Shown here piece by piece: positions 1 to 8,982 of a DNA stretch of 64,000 nucleotides (position 1 is its first letter; the number at the start of each line of letters is the position of its first letter). The DNA comes from Verrucomicrobiota bacterium (lineage in GTDB: Bacteria > Verrucomicrobiota > Verrucomicrobiia > Limisphaerales > Pedosphaeraceae), in NCBI GenBank assembly GCA_021325145.1, contig JAJPHR010000025.1:62001-126000 (forward strand). Reading direction: 5' to 3'. The notes under the pieces are model-generated. The model was not told the origin of the DNA. It saw only the letters and a list, made by a program, of their open reading frames with translations, and did not search any database. The translations under genes and the position numbers were made by a program.

Positions 1-3000
1 ACGGATTGTCCGCAAGGATCTGGTTGATGTAAGAGCCACTGGGCGGATTGGTAACCGTAAGAGTGGCGCTGGTGCTGGGGGTGCCGCCCACCGAGTTGCT
101 GACGACACAGTTGTACTGGTTTCCCGACATGGCCAGCGTCACATGGCTCAGTTGCAAGGTGGCACTGGTGGCGCCAGGGATCGGAGTCGTGCCGTTCAAA
201 TACCATTGGTAAGTAAGGTTGCTTGGGAATCCGTGAGCCGAGATGGTGAAGCTCGGGGAGGTGTTGGTGTACACCACGATGCTGGCGGGCGGCTGCACCG
301 AGATGATAGGAGGAGTCGGATTCAGAACGCCGAGCAACTGGATTTCGCCGATTTGCATGCTGTTGACAGTGGCAGGAGTCTCGACATTGGTGATCACCAC
401 GCGATAGGTAGTATAGCCTGCCGCATTCGAAAAATGGAGTTCCTGGAACGCCTGAGTGAGCGGATTGGCCGGGGCTGAGGCGAGAGCGTTGCGTGCTGCC
501 GGCAGGTTCAGCGCAGTGTCCGGAAGGATGGGCGTAAAGGTCACTCCGCCATCGTTCGAGCCGTCGATTTCCACGTCCGCCGGATCACGCCCCTGGGTGT
601 CGTTAGCCGTGAAGAGACGGACGGCCGAGATGACAGTGCTGCCAATGGATGGAGTGGTGATAAATCCGACCGGACCCACGAACGGCTGCCCGTTGTTAAC
701 ACCAAAATTCAAATATTTTCCAGGGTCAGCACCGACCAGGCCGTCAATGGCATGGTCCACCGTTTCAGCCGCAGGCGAGCTGCCACCAGCAGGCTGGTAG
801 GCCACGATTGGGTCACCCGGGGTGCACACGTCCGGCAGGCCGGAGAAGAGCGTGATTTGCGCTACACCGCTGGTCACAGTGCCGGCGACATTTTGGCCTA
901 CCATGGCGTAGAAGCCGCTGTCGGTATAGACCAAATTGGTTAGTACCAGGTTCGTGGTCGTGACCCCGAAGAAGTTTCCGCCAATGGTCAGGTTGGTACC
1001 ATTGGCGAGGCTGCTCCAATTGATGTTATCCGGCGAATAAATCCACTGATAAGCCAGCCCGTTGGTGCTCCCGCCAGTAACGCCGGAGTGCAGCACGAGG
1101 TTGGTGCCTTCCAAACCGGTGAAGGTGGCGGGTGAAGGGTTGGCAACGATTGGCGGCACAGCACCCGCGAGTGCGCTGACCGCGAAGATGGCCGCGCGCG
1201 CAGAGTTCGAGTTGGCCACGTTCACGGAAGACAGGTAACTGACGATGAAGTTGGTCACCGGGCTGCCAATGTTGTTCAGCGCGAACTGCGCTTCATAGAG
1301 CCGGGGATTTGGGCCGCCGGTGTCGGAATTTAAAGTAGCGATGCTCTCGTTGAGGCGGCCTACGGAACTGAACGCAAACGGCGTGTTGTTGAACCAATCG
1401 AGCGATACGAAGACGTTGGTTTCGCTGGTCCCATCCAAATGCTGAAGGATAATCTGATTCGTCGTCCCGCCGTTGGCTGCGGTGCTGAGGAAACTGAAGG
1501 CGGAGTAGGTTACGTAGGGCGGTTGGATGGCAATGCTGGCACTTGGGAAATTGGTGCGATCAATGAAGATGGCATTCTTGGCCGAATAACTGGGGGCAAA
1601 CGTGTAGTGATGGTCGGCTTGGGCCACGCTTGTGATTGTGGAACCCGCCGGCGGCAAACCCGAATTGGGGAATGCCCGGTCCAAGCCGCGTTCGAACCAC
1701 GTATTGCCCGTGTTCGCGACACCGCCATCCATCGTGGCAGTGGTCACGCCGCTGCCAATAAAGGTCACAGGGCCGGCACCCAGGGTTTGATTGGGCCAAA
1801 TGGCAGTGGCTTCAACCACCCCGTCGGCATTCCATCCGGAAACACCATTCGCCGTAAATGTGACCCCATCCGTCGTGGGGCTGACGGCGAGAATAAAAGC
1901 GCGGCCACCACCAACGTAGCTGAACGACACGCTGACCACTGGATCGGGATCGGTCACGGGAATGTTGTTCGTGTGAAGAGTCGGGGTGCTGTTGGCGGGG
2001 CGGGCATTATTAATATTGTTGAAGCCAAGCGTATCGGTTTGGAAGCGGCCACCAGTGGAATAGACGGCATTGGAAAACCCAGCGCCCGTAGTGAACCAGT
2101 CCTGAACGCCAATCGAGCCCGTTTCCGGAGCATCATTTTGATGGTTGATGGTATAATTGATGTTGGCCGGGCCGTTGCCAGCCGCGCAGAGGATTGACAA
2201 GCCGGTGGCAGAAGCAACGGCGTTGCTAAAGGTCAGCGTGCCGGTCGCCATTCCGGGTGATCCGATATACATCACGCAGTTAGTGGTGTAGTCGGGCGGC
2301 ATCAGATAAGAAGCGGTGCCCAGCGTGAGCGTGGACCCATGCGCGGGAATACCCGTGGCGGTGGCATTATGATCGAAGCCAATTTCGTAAAATGTATTGC
2401 CATTGTTGTTGGTGCCGTTGTCCATCGTCACCGAGGTGTGGTTCATGAGGTCGCCCTGGTGAAGCGCGGTTGCCTCGACGATCATGTCCCGGTTGAAACC
2501 GGAAATACCTATCGGGCTCCAGCTTACGCCGTTGAACCCACTGATCGCGAAGATGGCGTTGCGATTGCCGCCATTGTTCTGGAAAGTAATGCTCGTAATC
2601 GGGTCCGTCTGGTCGCTTAGACCCAGGTCATTGTAATAGAGCCGGGGCGCGCTGGTGTTGTTGCCAAAGTTGATGTTTTGGATGTTGGCATTGCCGTTGT
2701 TTGCGATGTTAACGCGAGCATGCAGGTAATCGGCCACTACGCCCGAGGTGCCGCTGAACCAGTCGCCAATCGAAATAGTGTTGGTTTCGCTGTTACCCCC
2801 CACGTGGTTAACAATGACGGTAACCGTGTTGGGACCGCCGCCGCCTGTATTGAGGAAGGTCAGATTTTGGAAGGGGCCGGCATTGCTGCTGATGGTGATG
2901 GTAGCCGAAGGAATCCCGGAATAGACCAGCACGGCATTGTTCTGCGTGTAATCGGGCGGCATTTGGAAGACACGCCCGCTCCCGTCCTGGGAACTGAAGG

Positions 3001-3379
3001 TCGAGCCATGCGGGGGCACACCAACGCCGCCATTGGGAATGGGGCCAAGTCCAGGAGTGTAGCCGGCGATGGCATTGGATTGGCCGAGATAGAACCCATA
3101 TTCAAACAGGGTGTCACCGGTGTTGTTGGTCCCGTTGTCAAAAGTGGCCGTGGCGTAATTGTTAAAGACCAAATTGCTGGCCCCCTTCTCGACCACCATA
3201 TCAGCATTGTAACTGTTAGTGGTGATAACGATGGGGTTGTAATCAGCGCGGGCTGCGCTGACGAGCGCAAGCGCCAGGGCCGAAGCCAGAAGAGCATACT
3301 TCCGGAATTGGGATCGGAGTGGGTACATAGGGGTTGGTTGGCTGTTTGAGGGAACACTGGTGTTCATAGGCAGACGCAT
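1..3379 (-). CDS. Large secreted protein with F5/8C-like and Ig-like modules (partial, runs off left edge)
   Basis: An uninterrupted minus-strand reading frame of about 1126 codons runs from an ATG at 3379 to the window edge, so its C-terminus is missing. Other in-frame ATGs are at 3367 and 3328. The 3328 start places a signal peptide (LASALALALVSAARA) nearest the N-terminus. The first ~600 residues are Asn/Thr/Gly-rich beta-type sequence in which a block of the type 'ATMDNG..NTGNTWFE.G' recurs at least three times. An Ig-like module follows (PPIVANPSPATFTG, then YQWIYS). Next comes an F5/8 type C-like module (AIDGLVGADPGKYLNF, DVEIDGSNDGG), and then a second Ig-like module (YQWYLNGTTPI). This architecture is usual for exported, probably surface-bound proteins of Verrucomicrobiota and Planctomycetota. 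The substrate is unknown. Apparent plus-strand frames here are antisense shadows. Confidence 0.85.
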   Translation of the reverse strand, partial: MRLPMNTSVPSNSQPTPMYPLRSQFRKYALLASALALALVSAARADYNPIVITTNSYNADMVVEKGASNLVFNNYATATFDNGTNNTGDTLFEYGFYLGQSNAIAGYTPGLGPIPNGGVGVPPHGSTFSSQDGSGRVFQMPPDYTQNNAVLVYSGIPSATITISSNAGPFQNLTFLNTGGGGPNTVTVIVNHVGGNSETNTISIGDWFSGTSGVVADYLHARVNIANNGNANIQNINFGNNTSAPRLYYNDLGLSDQTDPITSITFQNNGGNRNAIFAISGFNGVSWSPIGISGFNRDMIVEATALHQGDLMNHTSVTMDNGTNNNGNTFYEIGFDHNATATGIPAHGSTLTLGTASYLMPPDYTTNCVMYIGSPGMATGTLTFSNAVASATGLSILCAAGNGPANINYTINHQNDAPETGSIGVQDWFTTGAGFSNAVYSTGGRFQTDTLGFNNINNARPANSTPTLHTNNIPVTDPDPVVSVSFSYVGGGRAFILAVSPTTDGVTFTANGVSGWNADGVVEATAIWPNQTLGAGPVTFIGSGVTTATMDGGVANTGNTWFERGLDRAFPNSGLPPAGSTITSVAQADHHYTFAPSYSAKNAIFIDRTNFPSASIAIQPPYVTYSAFSFLSTAANGGTTNQIILQHLDGTSETNVFVSLDWFNNTPFAFSSVGRLNESIATLNSDTGGPNPRLYEAQFALNNIGSPVTNFIVSYLSSVNVANSNSARAAIFAVSALAGAVPPIVANPSPATFTGLEGTNLVLHSGVTGGSTNGLAYQWIYSPDNINWSSLANGTNLTIGGNFFGVTTTNLVLTNLVYTDSGFYAMVGQNVAGTVTSGVAQITLFSGLPDVCTPGDPIVAYQPAGGSSPAAETVDHAIDGLVGADPGKYLNFGVNNGQPFVGPVGFITTPSIGSTVISAVRLFTANDTQGRDPADVEIDGSNDGGVTFTPILPDTALNLPAARNALASAPANPLTQAFQELHFSNAAGYTTYRVVITNVETPATVNSMQIGEIQLLGVLNPTPPIISVQPPASIVVYTNTSPSFTISAHGFPSNLTYQWYLNGTTPIPGATSATLQLSHVTLAMSGNQYNCVVSNSVGGTPSTSATLTVTNPPSGSYINQILADNP

Positions 3380-3621
3380 GGTTGGTGCGGTTGTTCGCTA
3401 TTTTCTGCGGGTCACGTGTTAAGAATTGCAGAAGTGGGGTGGGTTGTAAACCGTATATTCATATGGGTATCAGCGAGCCTTATTTTTTCGCCCCCATTTC
3501 CGCGGTGAATCTTAATCCTAATCGTTGGAAACACGATTAATATTAAGTAGTATTTGGAAGCATCGCCACTCGTCCAAACCACTGGCTTGCCGGGAATCCT
3601 CCGACTTCGGCCCTGACGCCG

Positions 3622-4272
3622 TCATCGGTTCAAATACTTCACCACCGCCTCGGTGCGCGAATGCACGTGCAATTTCTCATAGACCTTGCGGATATAGCTG
3701 TGCAGCGTCCCCACGCTGATGCCCAGTTGATCCACTATCTCCTTGTAACGCAGCCCCTTGGAAAGCTGCTCGAGAACTTCAAATTCCCGGGGCGTCAATC
3801 TTTCCAAACCGGAATCCGCAGTGGGCGCGTGCCGGAAATGCTGCACGACCCGGCGCGCGATCTGCGGCGTCATGGGCGAACCGCCGGCGTGGACCTCCTT
3901 GATCGCCGCCAGCAAGCGCGCAGGCGGCGTGCGCTTGAGCAGGTAGCCACTCGCGCCGGCCATGAGGGATTTGAACAGCCGGTTGTTGTCCTCGTAAACG
4001 GTGAGCATGATGAACTGCGCCTCCGGCAGTCTGCTTTTCAATTGCCGCACGCATTCCACGCCGTCCATGCCCGGCAGATTTATGTCCACCAGCACGACAT
4101 CCACGCCATGGCGCGGAAGCTCGCTCACGGCTGATTCCGCATCGGGGAAGCTCCTGGCCAGCCGAAAAGCCGGGTTGCCGCCAATGCGGTGGGTGAGATT
4201 GGCCCGGATTTCGTCGTCATCTTCGACAATCGCCACCCGGATGGGTGTGAACTCAACGGTGGAACTGGTCAC
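3622..4272 (-). CDS. NarL/FixJ-family response regulator
   Basis: This is a 216-residue two-domain response regulator. The receiver domain spans about residues 11-125, with the acidic pocket VEDDDE, phospho-acceptor Asp63 in LVDINLPGMDG, and the conserved Lys in GYLLKRTPP. A LuxR-type HTH follows at about 150-213 (LTPREFEVLEQLSKGLRYKEI). Phosphorylation should control DNA binding in the cytoplasm. No histidine kinase is adjacent; the only kinase in the window is at 56-58 kb and carries its own receiver. The gene lies downstream of the DUF1501 gene on the same strand, about 120 bp away, and may be co-transcribed with it. The family call is firm; the regulon is unknown. Confidence 0.95.
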   Translation of the reverse strand: MTSSTVEFTPIRVAIVEDDDEIRANLTHRIGGNPAFRLARSFPDAESAVSELPRHGVDVVLVDINLPGMDGVECVRQLKSRLPEAQFIMLTVYEDNNRLFKSLMAGASGYLLKRTPPARLLAAIKEVHAGGSPMTPQIARRVVQHFRHAPTADSGLERLTPREFEVLEQLSKGLRYKEIVDQLGISVGTLHSYIRKVYEKLHVHSRTEAVVKYLNR

Positions 4273-4392
4273 GTTGCCAATTGTGCCAGTTAATGGGCGG
4301 CGCGCCAGTCGTAAGAACCTATGGGGGAAGGAGAATGTCCAGCGTCCAATGAAAAAGGGCGTTCCACTGCGTGGCTTATTCGCCGGCCCAAC

Positions 4393-5835
4393 TCACGCCA
4401 GCAGCTTCCCCACCACGTTCCCATGCACATCCGTCAGGCGAAAATCCCGGCCCTGGAAACGGTAGGTGAGTTTCTCGTGATCGAAACCGAGCAGTCGCAG
4501 GATGGTGGCGTTGAGATCGTGGACGTGCACCTTGTCCGTGGTGGCGTTGAAGCCGAAATCATCAGATTCGCCCATGACGAAACCACGTTTAACACCGCCA
4601 CCAGCCATCCACATGGTGAAGCAGTTCGGATGGTGGTCGCGGCCATCGTCGCCCCCCTGGACCATGGGCGTGCGGCCGAATTCGCCGCCCCAAATCACCA
4701 GCGTGTCGTCCAGCAGGCCGCGCTGTTTCAAGTCCTTGATCAGCGCGGCCGAGGGCCGATCGGTCTTCTGACAATTCTTGGCAATGTCCTTCGTCAGGTT
4801 TCCGTGCTGGTCCCAGGATTCATGAAAAAGCTCGACGAATCGGACGCCACGCTCGATCAAACGCCGGGCCAGCAGGCAATTCATGGCGAACGAAGGTTTG
4901 CCGGGTTCGACGCCATACATGTCCAGGATGTGTTGCGGTTCCTTGGAAAGATCCATCAAATCCGGCGCGCTGGTTTGCATGCGATACGCCATTTCGAATG
5001 AGTTGATGCGGGTGGCGATTTCGGGATCGCCGACGGCGTCGAGATGCTGCTGGTTGAGCGCGCGGACACTGTCCAGCGTATCCCGCTGGATTTGGTCATC
5101 GACCCCTTTGGGATTGGAAAGATAAAGAATGGGATCGCCCTGGCTGCGGAACATGACGCCATTATACACAGTAGGCAGGAAGCCGGAGCCCCAATTCGAA
5201 GCGCCGCCGCTCGGTCCCTTGGCCCCGGAACTGAACACCACGAAGCCCGGCAGATCCCGCGACTCGCTGCCCAAGCCATAAAGCGTCCATGCGCCCACGC
5301 TGGGCCGCCCAAACTGTTGCGAACCGGTGTGCATGAGGATTTGCGCGGGCGCATGATTGAAGGCATCCGTCTGCATCGACTTGACGATGCTGATCTCATC
5401 GACCACTTCCGCCAGGTGCGGCAGCAATTCGGAGAGTTCGGCCCCGCATTGGCCGTGCCGGGCGAACTTGAATTTTGGGCCGAGCAGCTTTGAGTTCGGG
5501 TTGATGAACGCCGCGCGATACCCTTGCAATAATTCGGGCGGGGGCAACGTGCCGTTGAATTTCGCAAGCTGCGGCTTGTAATCGAACAACTCCAAATGGC
5601 TCGGCGCGCCCGCCATGAACAGGTAGATGACATTTTTGGCCTTGGGGGGAAAATGTGGTCGCTTCGGCGCAAGCGGGTTGTTCAGCGCGGCGGTCGAAGG
5701 CGCCGCGACGGCATAATCGCCGAGCAAGCTGTGAAGCGCGATTGCGCCCAAGCCGACGCCGCATTCCTTGATGAACCAGCGGCGCGAAAGAGCGGTGGGA
5801 TGTTGGTGGCGGTATTGATTGAATTGGCAGTTCAT
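4393..5835 (-). CDS. DUF1501 domain protein, Tat-exported (sulfatase-like fold)
   Basis: This 480-residue protein starts with a twin-arginine signal ([10 protein letters not shown], residues ~18-27) followed by a hydrophobic stretch, so export in a folded state is expected. The body matches the DUF1501 family, which is distantly related to the alkaline phosphatase/sulfatase fold. Visible signatures are [21 protein letters not shown] near the N-terminus and [11 protein letters not shown]...GRDHHP near the C-terminus, the latter probably metal-binding. In PVC-group genomes these proteins are almost always paired with DUF1549/DUF1553 proteins, and that gene lies directly upstream here (120 bp gap with an inverted repeat). 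The biochemical activity of the family is not established. The pair is often inferred to act on sulfated or complex polysaccharides. Confidence 0.95.
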   Translation of the reverse strand: MNCQFNQYRHQHPTALSRRWFIKECGVGLGAIALHSLLGDYAVAAPSTAALNNPLAPKRPHFPPKAKNVIYLFMAGAPSHLELFDYKPQLAKFNGTLPPPELLQGYRAAFINPNSKLLGPKFKFARHGQCGAELSELLPHLAEVVDEISIVKSMQTDAFNHAPAQILMHTGSQQFGRPSVGAWTLYGLGSESRDLPGFVVFSSGAKGPSGGASNWGSGFLPTVYNGVMFRSQGDPILYLSNPKGVDDQIQRDTLDSVRALNQQHLDAVGDPEIATRINSFEMAYRMQTSAPDLMDLSKEPQHILDMYGVEPGKPSFAMNCLLARRLIERGVRFVELFHESWDQHGNLTKDIAKNCQKTDRPSAALIKDLKQRGLLDDTLVIWGGEFGRTPMVQGGDDGRDHHPNCFTMWMAGGGVKRGFVMGESDDFGFNATTDKVHVHDLNATILRLLGFDHEKLTYRFQGRDFRLTDVHGNVVGKLLA

Positions 5836-5843
5836 ACGCTAAA

Positions 5844-5952
5844 ATTACCAATGTCCAATGCCCCATGGCCAAATGATACCCAACCGCCCATATCCAAGTG
5901 AGCCTCGAAATTTGGACATTGTTTGGTCATCTGGCATTTGTCATTGGTCATT
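5844..5952. repeat. Dispersed ACCAATGTCCAATG-type inverted repeat, copy 1
   Basis: The gap between the DUF1553 and DUF1501 genes carries two oppositely oriented arms. The left arm (5844-5876) contains ACCAATGTCCAATG and CCAAATGA. The right arm (5909-5952) contains TTTGGACATTG and TCATTGGTCATT. A related pair lies at 11997-12067. Both sit in short minus-strand intergenic gaps and can fold into an imperfect hairpin. Confidence 0.6.
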
Positions 5953-5955
5953 CCT

Positions 5956-8862
5956 CTACTCTTTCGTAATCGTTTCATCGAGGTTCAACAAAACTCTGGC
6001 CACAATGGTGTAGGCGGCCAATTCTGTCGGCGTTGCGTCTTTGGGCAGATTGGCGATGGGTTCGCTTTTGCCAGTGGCAAGCGCGGGGGTATCAACCCAC
6101 CCCTCGCTGATGTGAGTGCGTTCTTTGTGCAGAAGATGGATCAATTCGTTTAACTCACTCTCCGCTGGCGCGCGCGCCAAACATCGGCGGAATGCATACG
6201 TGATGCGTTCACGTTCATCACCGGATCGTTCGAGCGCGTGCAAGGCCAGCGCCTGCGCGCATTCCATGAAGATCACTTCGTTCAAGGATACCAATGCCTG
6301 CAATGGCGTGTTCGAACGCAACCGGCGGACGCACGAAAAATCTCCGTTTGGCGCATCGAAGGTTTGCAGCACGGGATACGGCACGGAGCGGAAACGAAAA
6401 GTATAGATGGCGCGGCGATAACGATTCGGACCCGTTTCCTCGTTCCAAACTTTCGGCCCATAACTGACCGGCGGCAGGAACAGAAACGCCGGCGCCGGCG
6501 GCGTGACGCTCGGGCCTCCCATGTCTTCATTGAGCAAACCCGAAGCCGCCAGCGCGGAATCGCGCACAATCTCGGCATCGACGCGAAGCCGCGGGCCGCG
6601 GGCCAAGAGCCTGTTATACTGGTCCAGTTCGTAAAGCTGCGGTGTGACGCGCGAAGATTGCCGGTAAGTCGCGCTGTTCACAATGAGGCGATGGATGTGT
6701 TTGATGTCCCAGGCGGCAGACCTCCCCTGCTCTGCTGCCGCAAGCGTTGCGGGCTCCATGAACTCCACCGCCAGCCAGTCCAGCAATTCGGGATGCAATG
6801 GTTCCGGCGCGCGCAAGCCAAAATCCTCGGGCGTCTCGACCAGACCGACGCCGAAATACGCCTGCCAAAGACGATTGACAAACACACGGGCCGTAGTCGG
6901 TGATTTCCGATCCACCAGCCACTTCGCAAGCGTCAAGCGGCTGTTGTCCGCATCGATCGGAAGCGAATGCAGGAACGCCGGCACGCCCGCCTGAACTTCC
7001 TGCGTCGGCTTGAGCCAGTCGCCCCGATTGAGCACGTGGGTCGTGCGCCTTTCATCGCCTGCGCCGGAGTCTCGGCGCGCCTTCAAGACTAACGTGGGCG
7101 CGCCTTCCGGCCATTCCTGCCAGAGCTTTTCAATCTTGTCGTTCGTTTCCTTGAATTCGGAAACGGTCGTCCGCCAATAGCTGAAGACCGCCGCCACTTG
7201 CACGGGACTGCGCCGCTCGCGTGGAAGCTCAAAGATTTCGCGCACCCGCGCTGGGACAGGGTCCGCCACAGCGTTGGTTGCGCTGGTGACACTTAGGCGG
7301 AAGCGGCCAAGGTTATGGTTTTCGTTGTCATCGGAGTTCGACCCGCCGTGCATTTGCTTGAGCCGAAACGTCAAAATCACACCGTTCGTGAAGACCAGCG
7401 GCTTGTCCGGGACAAACACGGCCTTGCGCGGCTGGTTGCGCCGCCCCGGGCCGGCATCGATGCCCCAGGCGGTTTCGTCCTTGCCATCGATGGCGTATTC
7501 GACTGGTCCATACACGCGTTTCGCGCCACTGTGGTCATCGAACTCCGCTTCCAGTGGCTTTTCGGCGTTCGCGAAATCAGCGGTTGCCTTCACGAATTTC
7601 ACTTCCACCTTGTTCTTCGGATTCGCCAAATCGACGGCTTCAACGTTGAACTCAGTCAAAGCGGACATTCCTTTGATGGAACGGCCCGGGCCGTTGCAAG
7701 GGAGGTTGGGATCAGTGAGTTGTTCAAGTTGGAACGCGCCGATGGAGGCCAGATGGTTCGTGCCCTTGAAGGTCGCAACCCACTTCGTCGGGGCGTAACT
7801 GGCGGCTCGGACGGAATGATCGGAAAAATAGTAGAACCGTTCGCCATTGTCGCCAGAGGAATTCTGGACCTCCACCGGCTCCCACTCGGGCCCATGGTCT
7901 TTGACTGAATCTTCCCAGGCCGCCATGCGTGCCGCCCAATCTGGCGTGGTGTGGCGCAGTCCCTCCTCCAAATCGCGCATCTGGCGCAGCAGGTCCGCGC
8001 GCTTCTGATTTTGTTCCGGCGTATAAGCGACCATCGAGGCCTCGTGATCGTTGTTGAGGTACGCCAGCAGCCGGTAATATTCGACCTGGGTGAGCGGATC
8101 GAATTTGTGGTTATGACATTGCGCGCACTGAATCGTCAGGCCCAACACGCTCTTGCCAATGGCGTCCATGCGGTCGAACATGGCGTCCATGCGGAATTGC
8201 TCGGGATCAACGCCGCCTTCCTCATTCAGCATCGAATTGCGCAGAAAACCCGTCGCTACAATCTGGTCCTGCGTCGGATTTGGAAGCAGGTCACCAGCCA
8301 GTTGCTCGATGACAAACTGGTCATACGGCAGGTCGCGATTGAACGCATTCACCACCCAGTCCCGGTAGTTCCAAATGAAGCGCGGCTTGTCTTTTTCGAA
8401 GCCGTCCGAATCCGCGTAACGCGCGGCGTCCAGCCAGATTCGGCCCCAGCGTTCGCCATAGTGAGGTGATTTGAGCAACCGCTCGACCTGCTTTTCGTAC
8501 GCATTCACGCTCCGGTCAGAGACGAACGCATCCACTTCTTCAATCGTCGGCGGCAGCCCGATCAGGTCCAGGCTCAGGCGGCGCAGCAGCGTCGGTTTGT
8601 CAGCCTCGACGGAGGGCGCAAGCTTTGCCTTCTCCAAACGCGCCAGCACGAAGTTATCAATGGGATCACGAATCCACCGCTGGTTTTTTGGTTGCGGTGG
8701 AGTTGGCCTGGCCGGGGCTTTGAAAGCCCAATGCGTGGGACGCGTTTCCTTTGGAGAGTCGGCTGACGCGCCGGGCAAGGTGGGGTGGATTAAACTAATC
8801 GTCAACGCCACGAGAAATATCCTCGTGAACCGTGAACGGGACTTGATCAGTGAGAGTCTCAA
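5956..8862 (-). CDS. DUF1549 and DUF1553 domain-containing secreted protein
   Basis: This 968-residue exported protein has an N-terminal signal peptide (residues ~12-34, IFLVALTISLIHP). DUF1549 lies at about 65-275, with PIDNFVLARLEKAKL, ERWGRIWLDAARYADS, and the cysteine motif CAQCHNHKFDP at 246-256, which looks haem-like. A central beta-rich region of ~330 residues resembles a carbohydrate-binding insert. DUF1553 occupies about 665-930 (ARVFVNRLWQAYFGVGLVETPEDFG, NTPLQALVSLNE). The PSCyt1 cytochrome domain that often precedes DUF1549 is absent. The gene is the likely first member of an operon with the DUF1501 gene. The family is expanded in Planctomycetota and Verrucomicrobiota; its function is inferred only from association with polysaccharide degradation. 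Confidence 0.95.
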   Translation of the reverse strand: MRLSLIKSRSRFTRIFLVALTISLIHPTLPGASADSPKETRPTHWAFKAPARPTPPQPKNQRWIRDPIDNFVLARLEKAKLAPSVEADKPTLLRRLSLDLIGLPPTIEEVDAFVSDRSVNAYEKQVERLLKSPHYGERWGRIWLDAARYADSDGFEKDKPRFIWNYRDWVVNAFNRDLPYDQFVIEQLAGDLLPNPTQDQIVATGFLRNSMLNEEGGVDPEQFRMDAMFDRMDAIGKSVLGLTIQCAQCHNHKFDPLTQVEYYRLLAYLNNDHEASMVAYTPEQNQKRADLLRQMRDLEEGLRHTTPDWAARMAAWEDSVKDHGPEWEPVEVQNSSGDNGERFYYFSDHSVRAASYAPTKWVATFKGTNHLASIGAFQLEQLTDPNLPCNGPGRSIKGMSALTEFNVEAVDLANPKNKVEVKFVKATADFANAEKPLEAEFDDHSGAKRVYGPVEYAIDGKDETAWGIDAGPGRRNQPRKAVFVPDKPLVFTNGVILTFRLKQMHGGSNSDDNENHNLGRFRLSVTSATNAVADPVPARVREIFELPRERRSPVQVAAVFSYWRTTVSEFKETNDKIEKLWQEWPEGAPTLVLKARRDSGAGDERRTTHVLNRGDWLKPTQEVQAGVPAFLHSLPIDADNSRLTLAKWLVDRKSPTTARVFVNRLWQAYFGVGLVETPEDFGLRAPEPLHPELLDWLAVEFMEPATLAAAEQGRSAAWDIKHIHRLIVNSATYRQSSRVTPQLYELDQYNRLLARGPRLRVDAEIVRDSALAASGLLNEDMGGPSVTPPAPAFLFLPPVSYGPKVWNEETGPNRYRRAIYTFRFRSVPYPVLQTFDAPNGDFSCVRRLRSNTPLQALVSLNEVIFMECAQALALHALERSGDERERITYAFRRCLARAPAESELNELIHLLHKERTHISEGWVDTPALATGKSEPIANLPKDATPTELAAYTIVARVLLNLDETITKE

Positions 8863-8982
8863 GCGTCAGGTATCCAGTCACCCATAACAGACGATTAAAC
8901 GACAGGCAAATTCGATGTGTTGGAGTACTGCCCCAATCAGTGCGCCGAGGGACGTGGACATTCCTGCCCGCGCTCCCGCTGG

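Noticed and set aside
2678..3349. Long plus-strand open frames over 143-3349
   Set aside because: They lie antisense to a single continuous minus-strand frame with a signal peptide and recognisable Ig/F5/8C modules; their own products are low-complexity and lack any family pattern.
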